A stretch of DNA of 64,000 nt from Streptacidiphilus fuscans (GTDB lineage Bacteria > Actinomycetota > Actinomycetes > Streptomycetales > Streptomycetaceae). The DNA is taken from NCBI RefSeq assembly GCF_015690355.1, contig NZ_JADPRT010000013.1, positions 124,001 through 188,000 on the forward strand, read 5' to 3'. Positions 1 to 8,502 of the stretch are shown piece after piece (the stretch's first letter is position 1; each line of letters begins with the position of its first letter). Both the position numbers and the translations under genes were made by a program. The notes below the pieces were generated by a model. It saw nothing but the letters and a program-made list of their open reading frames with translations. It was not told the DNA's origin and searched no databases.

Positions 1-2
1 AG

Positions 3-452
3 GTGATGCTCACCGAGCGCGGCTGGGTGTTCGGGGAGGCAGGTCACCGGCCCGGCGGCGGAGGCATCACCGCCCTGTACGCGCACCAGCACGGCGTCGA
101 CGTCCCGAGCGTCCTCGCGCAGTTCGCCGTCGGCGAGCGACCCGACATCCCCATGGAGCCCGACGCGGGGGTGCTGTCCCACCTGTGGCTGTGCCCGCCC
201 GCAGGGGTGGTCACCCACGTCGCCGACCCGGAGCAGCTGCGCGGCCTGCCCGGGGTGGTGGAGGTCGACCTCCACCTGCGCACGGGAGAGCCGGTGCCGA
301 CGGGTTTCGGCACCATGTCGCTGGCCGGACACATCACCTTCGCGTCCGCCACGCTGGAGACCGCCTCCTTCGACGCCGCCCGCCTGCAGCACACCCTGGC
401 CCTGCGCGTCGCCACCCGCGCCGCGGGCCCGGTGGAGGGGTGCGTGCGATGA
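3..452 (+). CDS. ATP-grasp-type ligase, C-terminal part (5' end outside window)
   Basis: The reading frame is open to the left edge, so this is the C-terminal part of a longer protein. The visible 149 residues include a Gly-rich GHRPGGGG stretch and a later GTMSLAGHITFASATLE stretch. This resembles the end of ATP-grasp carboxylate-amine ligases, where a GE.G.RPGGG element follows the metal-binding residues. The catalytic core is not in the window, so the family call is tentative. The stop overlaps the start of the next gene (ATGA), so the two are translationally coupled. The partner is a FemAB/GNAT-like transferase, which suggests a ligase plus acyl- or aminoacyl-transferase pair acting on a small molecule or peptide (inference). 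Confidence 0.55.
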   Translation: MMLTERGWVFGEAGHRPGGGGITALYAHQHGVDVPSVLAQFAVGERPDIPMEPDAGVLSHLWLCPPAGVVTHVADPEQLRGLPGVVEVDLHLRTGEPVPTGFGTMSLAGHITFASATLETASFDAARLQHTLALRVATRAAGPVEGCVR

Positions 453-1510
453 CCAGCCCTCACCTGATCTGGCACGAGGACACCGAAGCTCTCCCCCCGG
501 TGGCGGAGCCCGAGCAGCCGTTCCACACCCCGGGCTGGGCGCGCGCCTGGGAGAAGGCTTGCCCGGAGCAGGTCCTGTCCCAACACCACCTGGTCGTCGA
601 GCATCAGGGCGTGCGGCAGTACGCCCCGTTCCAGCTCACCGCGGCGTCGCCGTTCTGGGCCCGCATGGAGCACGACGCCGGCATGAGCGTCGCCTGGCCG
701 GGGCCGATGCTGTTCGCCGGGAGCCTGTACGCCGAGTACGGCGGCGCGGCCACCTCAACCGACGCGTCGCTCGCCGCCACCGTGGACGCCGGACTCGGTC
801 TGGCCCGCGAGCTCGGGGCCGCGGCGCTCCTCGTGCCGAACCTCACCCCGGTCCTCGCCGCACGGTTCCAGTGGGCGAGGCCCGCGGACGCGGTCGTCTT
901 TACCGACCTGGCGTTCAGCACCAGGGCGCAGGGCGGCATCGAGGGCTTCGCGCATCGGGCGGGAAAGCGGCGGGTGATGCGCGATCTGCTGCGCCAGCAC
1001 CGGCGCGGCACCGACGCAGGTCTCACCCTCCAGGTGCTCCACGGCCACGAGATGGACCCCTACATGGAGCGCTTCGCGGCCCTGGCCGGGGCGAGCGCCG
1101 AGCGGCACGGCACCGCGCTCTATACGGTGGACATGTTCGCGCACCTCGCCGCCGTGCCCGGCGCGGTGCTGCTGGCGGCCCTGCACGAGGGTCAACTCGC
1201 AGGCGGGTTCCTCGGGTTTGTCCACAAGGACCGCGTGCACCTGTGGGCAGCGGGGGTCGACCGCGCGCTCCAGCGTGACCTGCGCACCTACACCTGGTTG
1301 ATCGCCGAGGCCCTCAGCTGGGCGGACGCCAACGGCGTCCAGACGGTGGACATCGGCCGCGGCAACACTGCGTGGAAGCGCCGGCACGGCTTCCTCGCGA
1401 CCGAGCTGCACACTCTGGTCCACCTCACCTGTCCCGCACCGCAGTTCACCGCCCAGGTGACAGAACTCGGCTCCCGCATCCGCGACTTCGCCACCGCCGG
1501 TGCGCCCTGA
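449..1510 (+). CDS. FemAB/GNAT-like acyltransferase
   Basis: This 353-residue protein starts at the ATG inside the ATGA overlap with the upstream ATP-grasp gene. Its second half (LAGGFLGFVHKDRVHLWAAG, then a segment with YTWLIAEALSWA and DIGRGN) has the layout of the GNAT fold found in FemAB and 'peptidoglycan biosynthesis' acyltransferases: a beta strand with small residues, then an Arg-rich binding segment and a helix. Such enzymes move aminoacyl or acyl groups to amines. The substrate cannot be read from sequence. No signal peptide or membrane segment is seen, so it is cytoplasmic. Its stop overlaps the next gene's ATG. Confidence 0.7.
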   Translation: MTSPHLIWHEDTEALPPVAEPEQPFHTPGWARAWEKACPEQVLSQHHLVVEHQGVRQYAPFQLTAASPFWARMEHDAGMSVAWPGPMLFAGSLYAEYGGAATSTDASLAATVDAGLGLARELGAAALLVPNLTPVLAARFQWARPADAVVFTDLAFSTRAQGGIEGFAHRAGKRRVMRDLLRQHRRGTDAGLTLQVLHGHEMDPYMERFAALAGASAERHGTALYTVDMFAHLAAVPGAVLLAALHEGQLAGGFLGFVHKDRVHLWAAGVDRALQRDLRTYTWLIAEALSWADANGVQTVDIGRGNTAWKRRHGFLATELHTLVHLTCPAPQFTAQVTELGSRIRDFATAGAP

Positions 1511-2016
1511 TGACCGACACCGAGGAGCGGGACTCGCCGCGGGGATGGCTGGAGGACCGGGAGCTCCGGGAGAAGCTGCGCGCGGCGACCGTCCTGATGC
1601 TGGACGCGATGGCCGACGTCATCGAGGACGAGGGCCTGACCCTGTCCGCCGTCTTGCAGAGCGGTGCCGAGTTCGCCTGCAGCCACGCCGATCTGCCCGA
1701 CCGGTACGCGCCGCTCGTGGAGGCCGAGGCGGTCGGGTATCTCGCCCGGACCCTCGCCCGGGTGCCGCAATCGCTGTTCACCGGTCAGCTGATGGTCTAC
1801 GTGCGGAAGATCGACTCCCTCGCGCAGCCGCAGCAGGTCAAGCTGCTGCGCCGCGCAGCCGCCGCCTACACCCGGCGCCTGCCGGCGAGCGCCGCCGCCC
1901 CCGAGCCCGCCGACGCGCCCACCGTCCCCTACGTGGTCGGCCGGTACCAGGGCGGACCCTACGTCGCGTTCGCCGCGCTCACCCGCCACCCCGCCGCACG
2001 CCGCCCGGCCCGCTGA
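1510..2016 (+). CDS. hypothetical protein
   Basis: This 168-residue protein starts at an ATG that overlaps the preceding TGA by one base, so it belongs to the same operon. The N-terminal half is acidic and helical (DRELREKLRAATVLMLDAMADVIE). The middle is also helical, with FTGQLMVYVRKIDS followed by LLRRAAAAYTRRL. The tail is Pro/Ala/Arg-rich and probably disordered. I do not recognise the family. Its position between the transferase pair and the conjugation-type genes says only that it is part of the accessory operon. Confidence 0.75.
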   Translation: MTDTEERDSPRGWLEDRELREKLRAATVLMLDAMADVIEDEGLTLSAVLQSGAEFACSHADLPDRYAPLVEAEAVGYLARTLARVPQSLFTGQLMVYVRKIDSLAQPQQVKLLRRAAAAYTRRLPASAAAPEPADAPTVPYVVGRYQGGPYVAFAALTRHPAARRPAR

Positions 2017-2089
2017 CACCGCCCCGAACGGCATGCCGCCGCCCTTGCAACGGTGCCTCACCGTCCGACCCGATTCTGGGAGCCCCTTG

Positions 2090-2644
2090 TTGTTCGTGAT
2101 GAGGATCGCCGACACCGCCGACGGGCGGATCACCGCAGAAGGAGGCGATCCGCAGGCACACGCCCTGCTGCGCCACGCCGGGTTCGTCCCCCACCCCGAC
2201 GGCAGCCTGCGCCAGATCCTGCCCGACCACCTGTCTCGCGCGGCACAACTGCGCACCGTCCGCGCTGCGGCCTCGCTGCTGGACGCGGCCGGACACGAGG
2301 TCTCCCTCGAACTCGACACCTCACCCCGCCTGCTGGAGCCCGCCCCGGTGGAGCGCGCCGCGGAACCGGTGCGGGGCCTGCTGCCGGCGCTGCGGGCCAC
2401 CTTCGAGGAGGCCCTGGACCGCGCCGCCGCCGAGTCGGGAACCGCCGGGGCCCTCGGCCCGGACGCCCGGGAGCGCCTGGTCGAGCTGATGGCGCGGCAG
2501 GCGGCCGCGTTCGTGGCGCCCGAGGAGGTCCCCGCCCTGTTCGCGGTTCTCGCCCGGCTTCAGGTCCCGCGCATCGCGCGGCACCTGCCCCCGCCCGCAC
2601 CCGCCGCCGAGCAGGTCCGGGGCCGCTCCGGGCGGCAGCGTTGA
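2090..2644 (+). CDS. hypothetical protein, paralogue of the next gene
   Basis: I place the start at TTG 2090, seven bases after GGGAG at 2078-2082; GTG 2096 and ATG 2099 are in-frame alternatives. The N-terminal part (HALLRHAGFVPHPDG, then LPDHLSRAAQLRTVRAAASL) matches the corresponding part of the following gene in spacing and residue type (GFVP, LP.HL, a basic helix, then a G-H-x-V strand). The two are therefore diverged tandem paralogues. The C-terminal half is helical and contains an Ala/Glu-rich segment ending in a Pro-rich tail. The function is unknown. The stop overlaps the next start as TTGA. Confidence 0.7.
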   Translation: MFVMRIADTADGRITAEGGDPQAHALLRHAGFVPHPDGSLRQILPDHLSRAAQLRTVRAAASLLDAAGHEVSLELDTSPRLLEPAPVERAAEPVRGLLPALRATFEEALDRAAAESGTAGALGPDARERLVELMARQAAAFVAPEEVPALFAVLARLQVPRIARHLPPPAPAAEQVRGRSGRQR

Positions 2645-3363
2645 CCGCCGGCCACCCGGCCCCGGGGCCGGAGGAGCGCGAGAGCGTCGAGCAGCCGATC
2701 GAGATCAGCCCTCGGGCGGGCGGTCCGGTCACCGCGCGCAGCCCGCAGCAGTGGAAGGGGTCGCACACCCTGTCCGCCGAGCTCCTGCAGGTGATCGGCT
2801 TCGTCCCGGTCACCGACCGGCGCACCACCGTGATGGTCCTACCCACCCACCTGCCGCACGCAGACCAGCGGCGCAAGGCGGCGACCGCCGCGGCGACACT
2901 GCGGGCGATCGGTCACCCCGTGCGCCTGGCCCGGCAACTGGAAGACCCGCAGGCCGAACCCGAGTTGAGCCTGCCGTTGCTCGGGCGGGCCCTGCGCGAG
3001 CGCTTCGCGCACCTGGGCGGCGACGCGCACAGCGACGAGGTGGCCCGCACGCTCCTGGAGCTGTCCGCGCCAGCCAACGGGATCCTCACCGTCGTCGCCG
3101 ACGCCCTCCACGCGGCCGAATGGTGGTGGTCGGGAGCCGAGCACCCCGTCGACCACATGCCCGCGACCCAGCGCCTGACCCAGCTCGCCGACCAGCTTCG
3201 GGACATCGCGCAGGAAGTGTCCCGGCTGCGCGCGGACCTGGCGCTGATGGACCGGCACCGCGACATCACCAGCGAGTGGCCGCCACACCGCAACCCCGCT
3301 ATCGCGGCCACCGCACAAGCCGCCCTGCACACAGCAGCCCGCCGCCCCGCCCGCCACCGGTGA
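2641..3363 (+). CDS. hypothetical protein, paralogue of the previous gene
   Basis: The start is TTG 2641, overlapping the preceding stop (TTGA), giving 240 residues. Residues around 45-95 repeat the module of the upstream gene: LLQVIGFVP, a strand, LPTHLPHADQRRKAAT, then IGHPVRLARQLE. The C-terminal half is different, with a WWWSGAEHPVD patch followed by a long amphipathic, probably coiled-coil helix (TQRLTQLADQLRDIAQEVSRL). Unknown family; it may be a small DNA- or partner-binding accessory protein of the element. The tandem arrangement indicates a local duplication. Confidence 0.7.
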   Translation: MTAGHPAPGPEERESVEQPIEISPRAGGPVTARSPQQWKGSHTLSAELLQVIGFVPVTDRRTTVMVLPTHLPHADQRRKAATAAATLRAIGHPVRLARQLEDPQAEPELSLPLLGRALRERFAHLGGDAHSDEVARTLLELSAPANGILTVVADALHAAEWWWSGAEHPVDHMPATQRLTQLADQLRDIAQEVSRLRADLALMDRHRDITSEWPPHRNPAIAATAQAALHTAARRPARHR

Positions 3364-3407
3364 CCAACCTCGCCGCCTCCCTTCTTCTCCTTGGAAGGAC
3401 ACCGCTG

Positions 3408-4169
3408 TTGAGCAGCCCCTCCTCCCCGTCCGACCCTGTCGCCGCCGCCCCCATCTACTTGGCCGGGCCCGGCCAGGTACCGGTGCTGTCCGCCGCACTG
3501 CACGTCCACGGCTGGGAGCTTGAGGACCTGCGCCCGAAGCGGGCGTGGGTGATCGCGCACAGCCCGTGCCGCCGCGTGGAGGCCGCCTTCCAGGGCGGAC
3601 GCGTCACCGACTGCTGGCGCATCACCGTCCGCCCCAAGCCCGGTGCTCCCGCGGCGTGGGAGGCGAGGTTCGCGGACACGACCCCCGGCGAGATCGTCGC
3701 CGCCCTGGTCCAGGTCCTCGCCGTCGACCTCCACCAAGGCCGCCAGGTGTGCGGAGGCGAGGAGACCGCCTCGACCACCACGACGTGGCGCCCGCTGCTC
3801 GCCGCCGGATGGCAGCCGCACGAGCAGCACGGCCGGACCCGGCTCACCTCGCCCGACACCACCGCCTACCTGGCCGCAGGACCCGCCGGCACGCCGACCA
3901 CGGTCGGCGCCGGGGTCGATGTCACCGACACCTGGCTCGCGGACCTGTCCGCCGACACGCCGGTCCGCTACCTGCACTACCTCGCCCGCGCCCTCGCCGA
4001 CCCACGCCCGGTCCTGCGCGACCGCACGGAGCTGCCCGCAGCGCACCTGCTCCACCTGCGCCTTCGCCCGGCAGCCACACTCCCCGGCCACCACCCCGCC
4101 TTCGACTACCTCGCCGCCCTCCTCAACCCCGACTACCGCCCGCCCCACCGCCCCCATCCCCACCGCTGA
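3408..4169 (+). CDS. DUF317-domain protein
   Basis: The start is TTG 3408, preceded by GGAAGGA at 3393-3399 with 8-base spacing. The protein has 253 residues and two copies of a DUF317-like module, a family seen almost only in Streptomyces and relatives and often in mobile elements. Typical marks are a W..RFADTTPGEIVAAL-like strand-loop-helix (here WEARFADTTPGEIVAALVQV) and, in the second half, W..DLSADTPVRYLHYLARALADP. Function is not established for the family. It is the first of four DUF317 genes in this operon (others at 8503, 14767 and 23340). Confidence 0.75.
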   Translation: MSSPSSPSDPVAAAPIYLAGPGQVPVLSAALHVHGWELEDLRPKRAWVIAHSPCRRVEAAFQGGRVTDCWRITVRPKPGAPAAWEARFADTTPGEIVAALVQVLAVDLHQGRQVCGGEETASTTTTWRPLLAAGWQPHEQHGRTRLTSPDTTAYLAAGPAGTPTTVGAGVDVTDTWLADLSADTPVRYLHYLARALADPRPVLRDRTELPAAHLLHLRLRPAATLPGHHPAFDYLAALLNPDYRPPHRPHPHR

Positions 4170-4183
4170 AAGAGGAACCGCCC

Positions 4184-4495
4184 TTGCGTATCTCCCGCAC
4201 CCGCGCCGCCGTCATCGCCGCCACCCTCACCGCCGCGACCGCCCTCGGCGTCGTGCCCGCCAGCGCCGCCGCCAACTCGACCGTCTCCGGCTGCTTCGCC
4301 GCCGACTGGAACCCGGGCTGGCTCACCACCACCGTCTTCTGGCACAACCGCTGCTCCACCCGCCACAAGCTCGAAGTCATCTGGGACGGCCCCGGCTACT
4401 CCAACACCGTCCGCCTGGTCAATGGCTACGCCAAGGGCTCGACCTGGACCACCTCCGACAACGTCATCGCCGTCTACGACCTCGGCCGCGCCTAA
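4184..4495 (+). CDS. small secreted protein
   Basis: The start is TTG 4184 after AAAGAGGA. The 103-residue product begins with RISRTRAAV, a hydrophobic stretch with alternating Ala/Thr/Val, and a VPASAAA cleavage region, which is a classic Sec signal peptide. The mature part, about 72 residues, has two Cys (SGCFAAD and HNRCSTR) that could form a disulfide, and many aromatic residues. Small beta-rich secreted proteins of this size are common in Streptomyces, and no function is known. Immediately upstream of a coupling protein it could act at the cell surface during transfer, but that is inference. Confidence 0.75.
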   Translation: MRISRTRAAVIAATLTAATALGVVPASAAANSTVSGCFAADWNPGWLTTTVFWHNRCSTRHKLEVIWDGPGYSNTVRLVNGYAKGSTWTTSDNVIAVYDLGRA

Positions 4496-4543
4496 CCCCA
4501 CCCCGCTCCCCAACTACCGCTCCCGCGAAGGGATCCCGCCGCC

Positions 4544-6421
4544 ATGACCTGCAGAAGAACCCGTCCACTCCCGCCCCCATCCGCCGCTGCCCCGGCGCGC
4601 GCCCACGCGCCGCCGGGGCCCCGGACCCGTGGACCGCCCTTGCCCAACACCACCTCCGCCCCCGCCTCCTCTTCTTCTGCGTCGCCGGGCACCGACCTGG
4701 CCCTCGCCCTCCTCCTCGGCGCCACCGCCCTAATGGCCGCCTTCGGGACGCTCGCCTGGGCGCTCGGCAACGCCGCCACCTGGCTCACCCACACCGGCCC
4801 CGCCGCCGCGTTCGCCCCGATCACCGCCGTCCTGCACCCCGAGCAGCTGTGGCCGCACCTGCCCACCAGTTGGCTGCTGGCCGCCACCCGCATCACCCCC
4901 GCAGTCCTTCTCGGCGCCCTGGCCGCCCTGGTCCTTACGCTGTGGCTGCGCCACCGCTCCCGCCGCGCCGGCAAGGGACTCGCGGGCGCGAGCGAACTGT
5001 CCACGCTGCTGGCGAAGGACACCGCCGCCAAAGCGAAGGGCCTGCGGCCAAGCCTCGCCCTGGTCAAGCCCGCCCAACTCGACCCCGACGACACCGGGTT
5101 GCTGGTCGGCACCCTCCCCACCGGCCAGGACGTGCGCGCCTCCTGGGAGGACGTCCTCCTCGCGATCATGGCCCCGCGCTCCGGCAAGACCTCGGGGTTG
5201 GCGATCCCGGCGATCCTGCGTGCCCCCGGCGCGGTCCTGCTCACCTCCAACAAAGCAGGCGGCGACGCCTACACCGCCACCCTCGACGCCCGCGCCCGCC
5301 TCGGCCGCGTCTGGACGCTCGACCCGCAGCAGATCGCCCACGCGAAGCGCGAAATGTGGTGGGACGTGCTCGCGGACGCCCGCGACCTGGGCGGCGCCCG
5401 CCGCCTCGCCGGGCACTTCGTCGCCGCGTCCGTGGACGAGAACAACCAGGGCGACTTCTGGTCCACCGCCGCCGCCAACACCCTCACCGCCCTGTTCCTG
5501 GCCGCCGCACGGAACAACCGGCCGATCACCGACGTCCTCGCCTGGCTCGCCTCACCCTCGGACCGCACCCCGATCGACCTGCTGCGCGACGCCGGATTCC
5601 CCGCCGTGGCCTCCCAGTTGCAAGGAACCGTCGCAGGCGCCGTCGAGACCCGTGACGGCATCTACGAGACCGCCCGCCAGTACGCGGCCTGCCTGCTCGA
5701 CCCCGACATCGCCGCCTGGGTCACCCCCCAGAACGACCTGCCGCAGTTCCGCCCCGAGCAGTTCGTCCACGCCAAGGACACCCTGTACCTGCTGTCCAAG
5801 GACGGCGGCGGCTCCGCGTCCGCGCTGATCGCCGCAGCCGCCGACGCCGTCATGCGCGCAGCCGTCCGCGCAGCCGAACTCGCCGGAGGACGCCTGGATC
5901 CGCCGCTGCTGGCGATCCTGGACGAGGCCGCCAACGTCTGCAAGATCTCCGACCTCCCCGACCTGTACTCCCACTTGGGGTCGCGCGGCGTCATCCCGAT
6001 CACGATCCTGCAGTCCTACAGGCAGGGCGTGCGCGTGTGGGGCGAGTCCGGCATGGACGCCCTGTGGTCCGCCGCGACCGTCAAGGTCATCGGATCCGGC
6101 ATCGACGACGCCGACTTCGCCGACCGCCTCTCCCGCCTGGTGGGCGAACACGATGTGGAGACCGTCTCCGTCTCCGTCAGCGACGGCTCCCGCTCCACCT
6201 CCACCTCCATGCGCCAGGAGCGGATCCTGGCCCCCGACCAGATCCGCGCCCTGCCCAAGGGCAAGGCCCTGCTGCTGGCCACCGGGATCCGCGCCGCCCT
6301 GCTCGACCTGCGCCCCTGGTACCGCGAACCGGACGCCGCACCACTGGCCAAGGCCTCCTCGGAGGCGACCGCCGCGATCACCACCCGGGCACTGGCCAAG
6401 GTCACCGGGGGTGAGGCGTGA
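4544..6421 (+). CDS. type IV coupling protein, VirD4/TraG/TraD-like ATPase
   Basis: This 625-residue protein couples the relaxosome to the transfer machinery and drives DNA movement by ATP hydrolysis at the membrane. After a Pro-rich N-terminus there are two membrane segments at about 51-75 and 117-135. The Walker A is MAPRSGKTS (209-217) and the Walker B is LLAILDEAAN (455-464). A late motif, GSRGVIPITILQSYRQG, is typical of TraG/VirD4 proteins. A RBS (AAGGGA) precedes ATG 4544; TTG 4640 is a possible alternative that would remove the Pro-rich leader. It pairs functionally with the relaxase and MobC encoded on the other strand (28.8-31.2 kb). The stop overlaps the next GTG. Confidence 0.9.
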   Translation: MTCRRTRPLPPPSAAAPARAHAPPGPRTRGPPLPNTTSAPASSSSASPGTDLALALLLGATALMAAFGTLAWALGNAATWLTHTGPAAAFAPITAVLHPEQLWPHLPTSWLLAATRITPAVLLGALAALVLTLWLRHRSRRAGKGLAGASELSTLLAKDTAAKAKGLRPSLALVKPAQLDPDDTGLLVGTLPTGQDVRASWEDVLLAIMAPRSGKTSGLAIPAILRAPGAVLLTSNKAGGDAYTATLDARARLGRVWTLDPQQIAHAKREMWWDVLADARDLGGARRLAGHFVAASVDENNQGDFWSTAAANTLTALFLAAARNNRPITDVLAWLASPSDRTPIDLLRDAGFPAVASQLQGTVAGAVETRDGIYETARQYAACLLDPDIAAWVTPQNDLPQFRPEQFVHAKDTLYLLSKDGGGSASALIAAAADAVMRAAVRAAELAGGRLDPPLLAILDEAANVCKISDLPDLYSHLGSRGVIPITILQSYRQGVRVWGESGMDALWSAATVKVIGSGIDDADFADRLSRLVGEHDVETVSVSVSDGSRSTSTSMRQERILAPDQIRALPKGKALLLATGIRAALLDLRPWYREPDAAPLAKASSEATAAITTRALAKVTGGEA

Positions 6422-6867
6422 GTCTGCACCTGGTCCCGGTCCGCTCCCGAACCGCCAAGGCGTTCGTCACCGAGCACCACCGCCACCACGCTCCCCCGCA
6501 AGGTCAGGTCTTCGCCGTCGGCGCCGCCGACCACACCGGCCAGCTGCGCGCGGTCGCGATCGTCGGCCGCCCCGTCGCCCGGCACCTCGACGACGGCACC
6601 ACCTTGGAGGTCACCCGCACCTGCGCCGACGGCGTCCGCAACGCCAACTCCCTGCTCTACGCGGCAGCGTGGCGCGCGGCCAAAGCCCTCGGCTACCGGC
6701 GTTTGGTCACCTACACCCAGGCCGGGGAGTCCGGGGCGAGCCTGCGCGGAGCCGGATGGCACGTCCTGGCCCACCGCCGTCCCCGGCCCGGATGGAACAG
6801 CCCCACCCGGGCGCGCGCCGAGCTCGGCACCGAGCACACCGCCCGGACCCTGTGGCAGGCGCCGTGA
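6418..6867 (+). CDS. XF1762-like protein (GNAT-like fold)
   Basis: This 149-residue protein starts at GTG 6418 within a GTGA overlap. The N-terminus (LHLVPVRSRTAKAFVTEHHRH) and the segment LEVTRTCADGVRNANSLLYAAAW match the XF1762-type family, a small acetyltransferase-like fold common in phages and integrated elements. The paired TEHHRHH and RTC.DG motifs are the usual marks. No biochemical function is established. It is encoded directly before a PP-loop sulfurtransferase-like gene with overlapping start and stop, so the two proteins probably act together. Confidence 0.7.
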   Translation: MSLHLVPVRSRTAKAFVTEHHRHHAPPQGQVFAVGAADHTGQLRAVAIVGRPVARHLDDGTTLEVTRTCADGVRNANSLLYAAAWRAAKALGYRRLVTYTQAGESGASLRGAGWHVLAHRRPRPGWNSPTRARAELGTEHTARTLWQAP

Positions 6868-7766
6868 CCACCACGACGAACGCCGAGCCCGCGTTCCGGT
6901 GCCTGTCGCTCGGCGCAGGTGTCCAAAGTTCGCTCCTGCTGATCCTCGCGGCCCAAGGCCACCTTCCCAAGATCGACTATGCCCTGTTCAGCGACACCGG
7001 GTGGGAACCCCAAGCCGTGTACACCCACCTGGACCGGCTGGAGCGGGAAGTCGCCGCACCGGCGAGGATCAAGGTCTTCAAGGTGTCCTCCGGGAACATC
7101 CGCAACGACGCCCTCGACCCCGGCCACCGGTTCGCGAGCATGCCGCTGTTCATCAAGAACCCCGACGGCGGCAACGGCATGACGCGCCGTCAATGCACCG
7201 GCGAATACAAGATCAAACCACTGAAGGCGAAGGTCAGGGAGCTGCTCGGCTACCCGTATCCGGCGCGGATCCCGGCCGGGGTGTTCGTCGAGCAGTGGAT
7301 CGGCATCAGCCGGGACGAATTCCACCGCGCCAAGGACGCAGACGTGCGCTACATGCGCAACCGCTTCCCGCTCCTGGACCTCGACCTCACCCGCGAGGAC
7401 TGTTTGCGGATCCTCGCGGAGAACGGCTTCGAGAACACCCCGAAGTCCTCCTGCCTGGGGTGTCCGTTCCATTCCGACCGGCAGTGGCGCCAGATCCGCG
7501 ACGAAAGCCCTGCGGAGTGGGCGGACGTCGTCGCGTTCGACGCCGCGATCCGCGCCGGCAGCGCCCGCGCGAACGCGACCGGCTCGCCGCTGCTCGGCAG
7601 CGCCTACCTGCACCGCTCCCGCGTCCCTCTCGACCAGGCCCCCATCGACCGTCCCTCGCGGGCCGAGCGGTGTGGGCAGCAGCCGGACGTCCTCCACCTC
7701 GCCGACGAAGAGAACCAGGAAAAGACGGGTTGCTCGCCCTGGGCCTGCCGCGGCGACGCCGCCTGA
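6864..7766 (+). CDS. PAPS reductase-family PP-loop protein
   Basis: The start is GTG 6864 in a GTGA overlap, giving 300 residues. The N-terminal PP-loop SLGAGVQSS (residues 15-23) binds ATP in adenylating enzymes of the PAPS reductase/ATP sulfurylase group. Conserved Cys residues follow: C111 in RRQCTGEYK, C197 and C200 in SSCLGCPFH, and a C-terminal GCSPWAC, which could hold an Fe-S cluster or zinc. Members of this family in mobile elements lack a known substrate; some relatives (DndC) act in DNA phosphorothioation. No dnd partners are seen here. Adjacent genes are XF1762-like and, further on, a C5 DNA methyltransferase. Confidence 0.8.
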   Translation: MTTTTNAEPAFRCLSLGAGVQSSLLLILAAQGHLPKIDYALFSDTGWEPQAVYTHLDRLEREVAAPARIKVFKVSSGNIRNDALDPGHRFASMPLFIKNPDGGNGMTRRQCTGEYKIKPLKAKVRELLGYPYPARIPAGVFVEQWIGISRDEFHRAKDADVRYMRNRFPLLDLDLTREDCLRILAENGFENTPKSSCLGCPFHSDRQWRQIRDESPAEWADVVAFDAAIRAGSARANATGSPLLGSAYLHRSRVPLDQAPIDRPSRAERCGQQPDVLHLADEENQEKTGCSPWACRGDAA

Positions 7767-7809
7767 CCCAACACCCCACCTCTGCCTCGACCTTCAAGGA
7801 GCCGACACC

Positions 7810-8388
7810 ATCAGCAACCCGGACTTCCAGCCGTACGACAGCACCGGCCCCGCAGCCGGGCGGACCCACTCGTATGGCAACGACGGACCGCCGCGCGACG
7901 ACGTGCTGCGCCTGGGGCACGAGCGTGTCCGAGGTCGCCGAGCGCGCCGCGGTGAACTTCCGGTGCCGGGCGCGTCCGTCACCGCGTGGACCGATGCCCT
8001 GGCCGACTGCCGCGACGCGGGGGAACTCGCCGCCCTCGTGCACCACGTCGGCTACGCCGATGTCGGTGCCCTGGCCCGCCTGCACCAGTTCCTCCTGGAG
8101 GCCGCCGAGCGCGCCCGGCACATCCCCCAGGCCGAGCACGTCGTCGCCGCGCTGGACGCCCAGGCGGACGCCCTCGACCAGCTCGGCGGATGGCTCGACG
8201 ACATCGTCACCGACCTGGCAGACCAGGCATTCGACACGCCGCCGCCTGATCTCGAGGACGCCCGCACGCAGGCCGCCCAGTCCCTCTCCCCTGGCATCGA
8301 ACAGCCCGGCCCGCACACGCCCTGCGGTGATGCCGCCCGCCCTGCGCCCGCCGCAGCGCCTGCACCCCAGCGCCGGGGTCCGCACTGA
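7810..8388 (+). CDS. hypothetical helical protein, apparent ATC start
   Basis: A strong AAGGAG (7796-7801) is followed after 8 bases by ATC 7810. No ATG, GTG or TTG lies in frame between the preceding gene's stop and 7902, so ATC is the best start and gives 192 residues. From residue about 57 the protein is helical, with TAWTDALADC, ALARLHQFLLEAAERA and a long amphipathic ALDAQADALDQLGGWLDD. The segment about 7918-7980 has poor codon periodicity in this frame, while another frame reads with only G/C third positions, suggesting two compensating indels. I do not recognise the family. Confidence 0.6.
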   Translation: MSNPDFQPYDSTGPAAGRTHSYGNDGPPRDDVLRLGHERVRGRRARRGELPVPGASVTAWTDALADCRDAGELAALVHHVGYADVGALARLHQFLLEAAERARHIPQAEHVVAALDAQADALDQLGGWLDDIVTDLADQAFDTPPPDLEDARTQAAQSLSPGIEQPGPHTPCGDAARPAPAAAPAPQRRGPH

Positions 8389-8502
8389 CCAGGCGGCACT
8401 CCGCCCCGGACCTCACCCGCGCTGGCGAACCGTCCCGATGAGATCCCCGCCGTCACGGCCGCCGATCCTCCAGAAGCACGGTCGACGAAGGAGACACCGC
8501 AG

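Noticed and set aside
3643-5655. Plus-strand open frame of 670 residues
   Set aside because: Out of frame with the DUF317, secreted and coupling-protein genes it overlaps; composition is almost only Pro, Arg, Ala and His.
6864-7766. DndC of a DNA phosphorothioation system
   Set aside because: The PP-loop fits the superfamily, but dndA, B, D and E partners are absent and the C-terminal Cys pattern is not specific.
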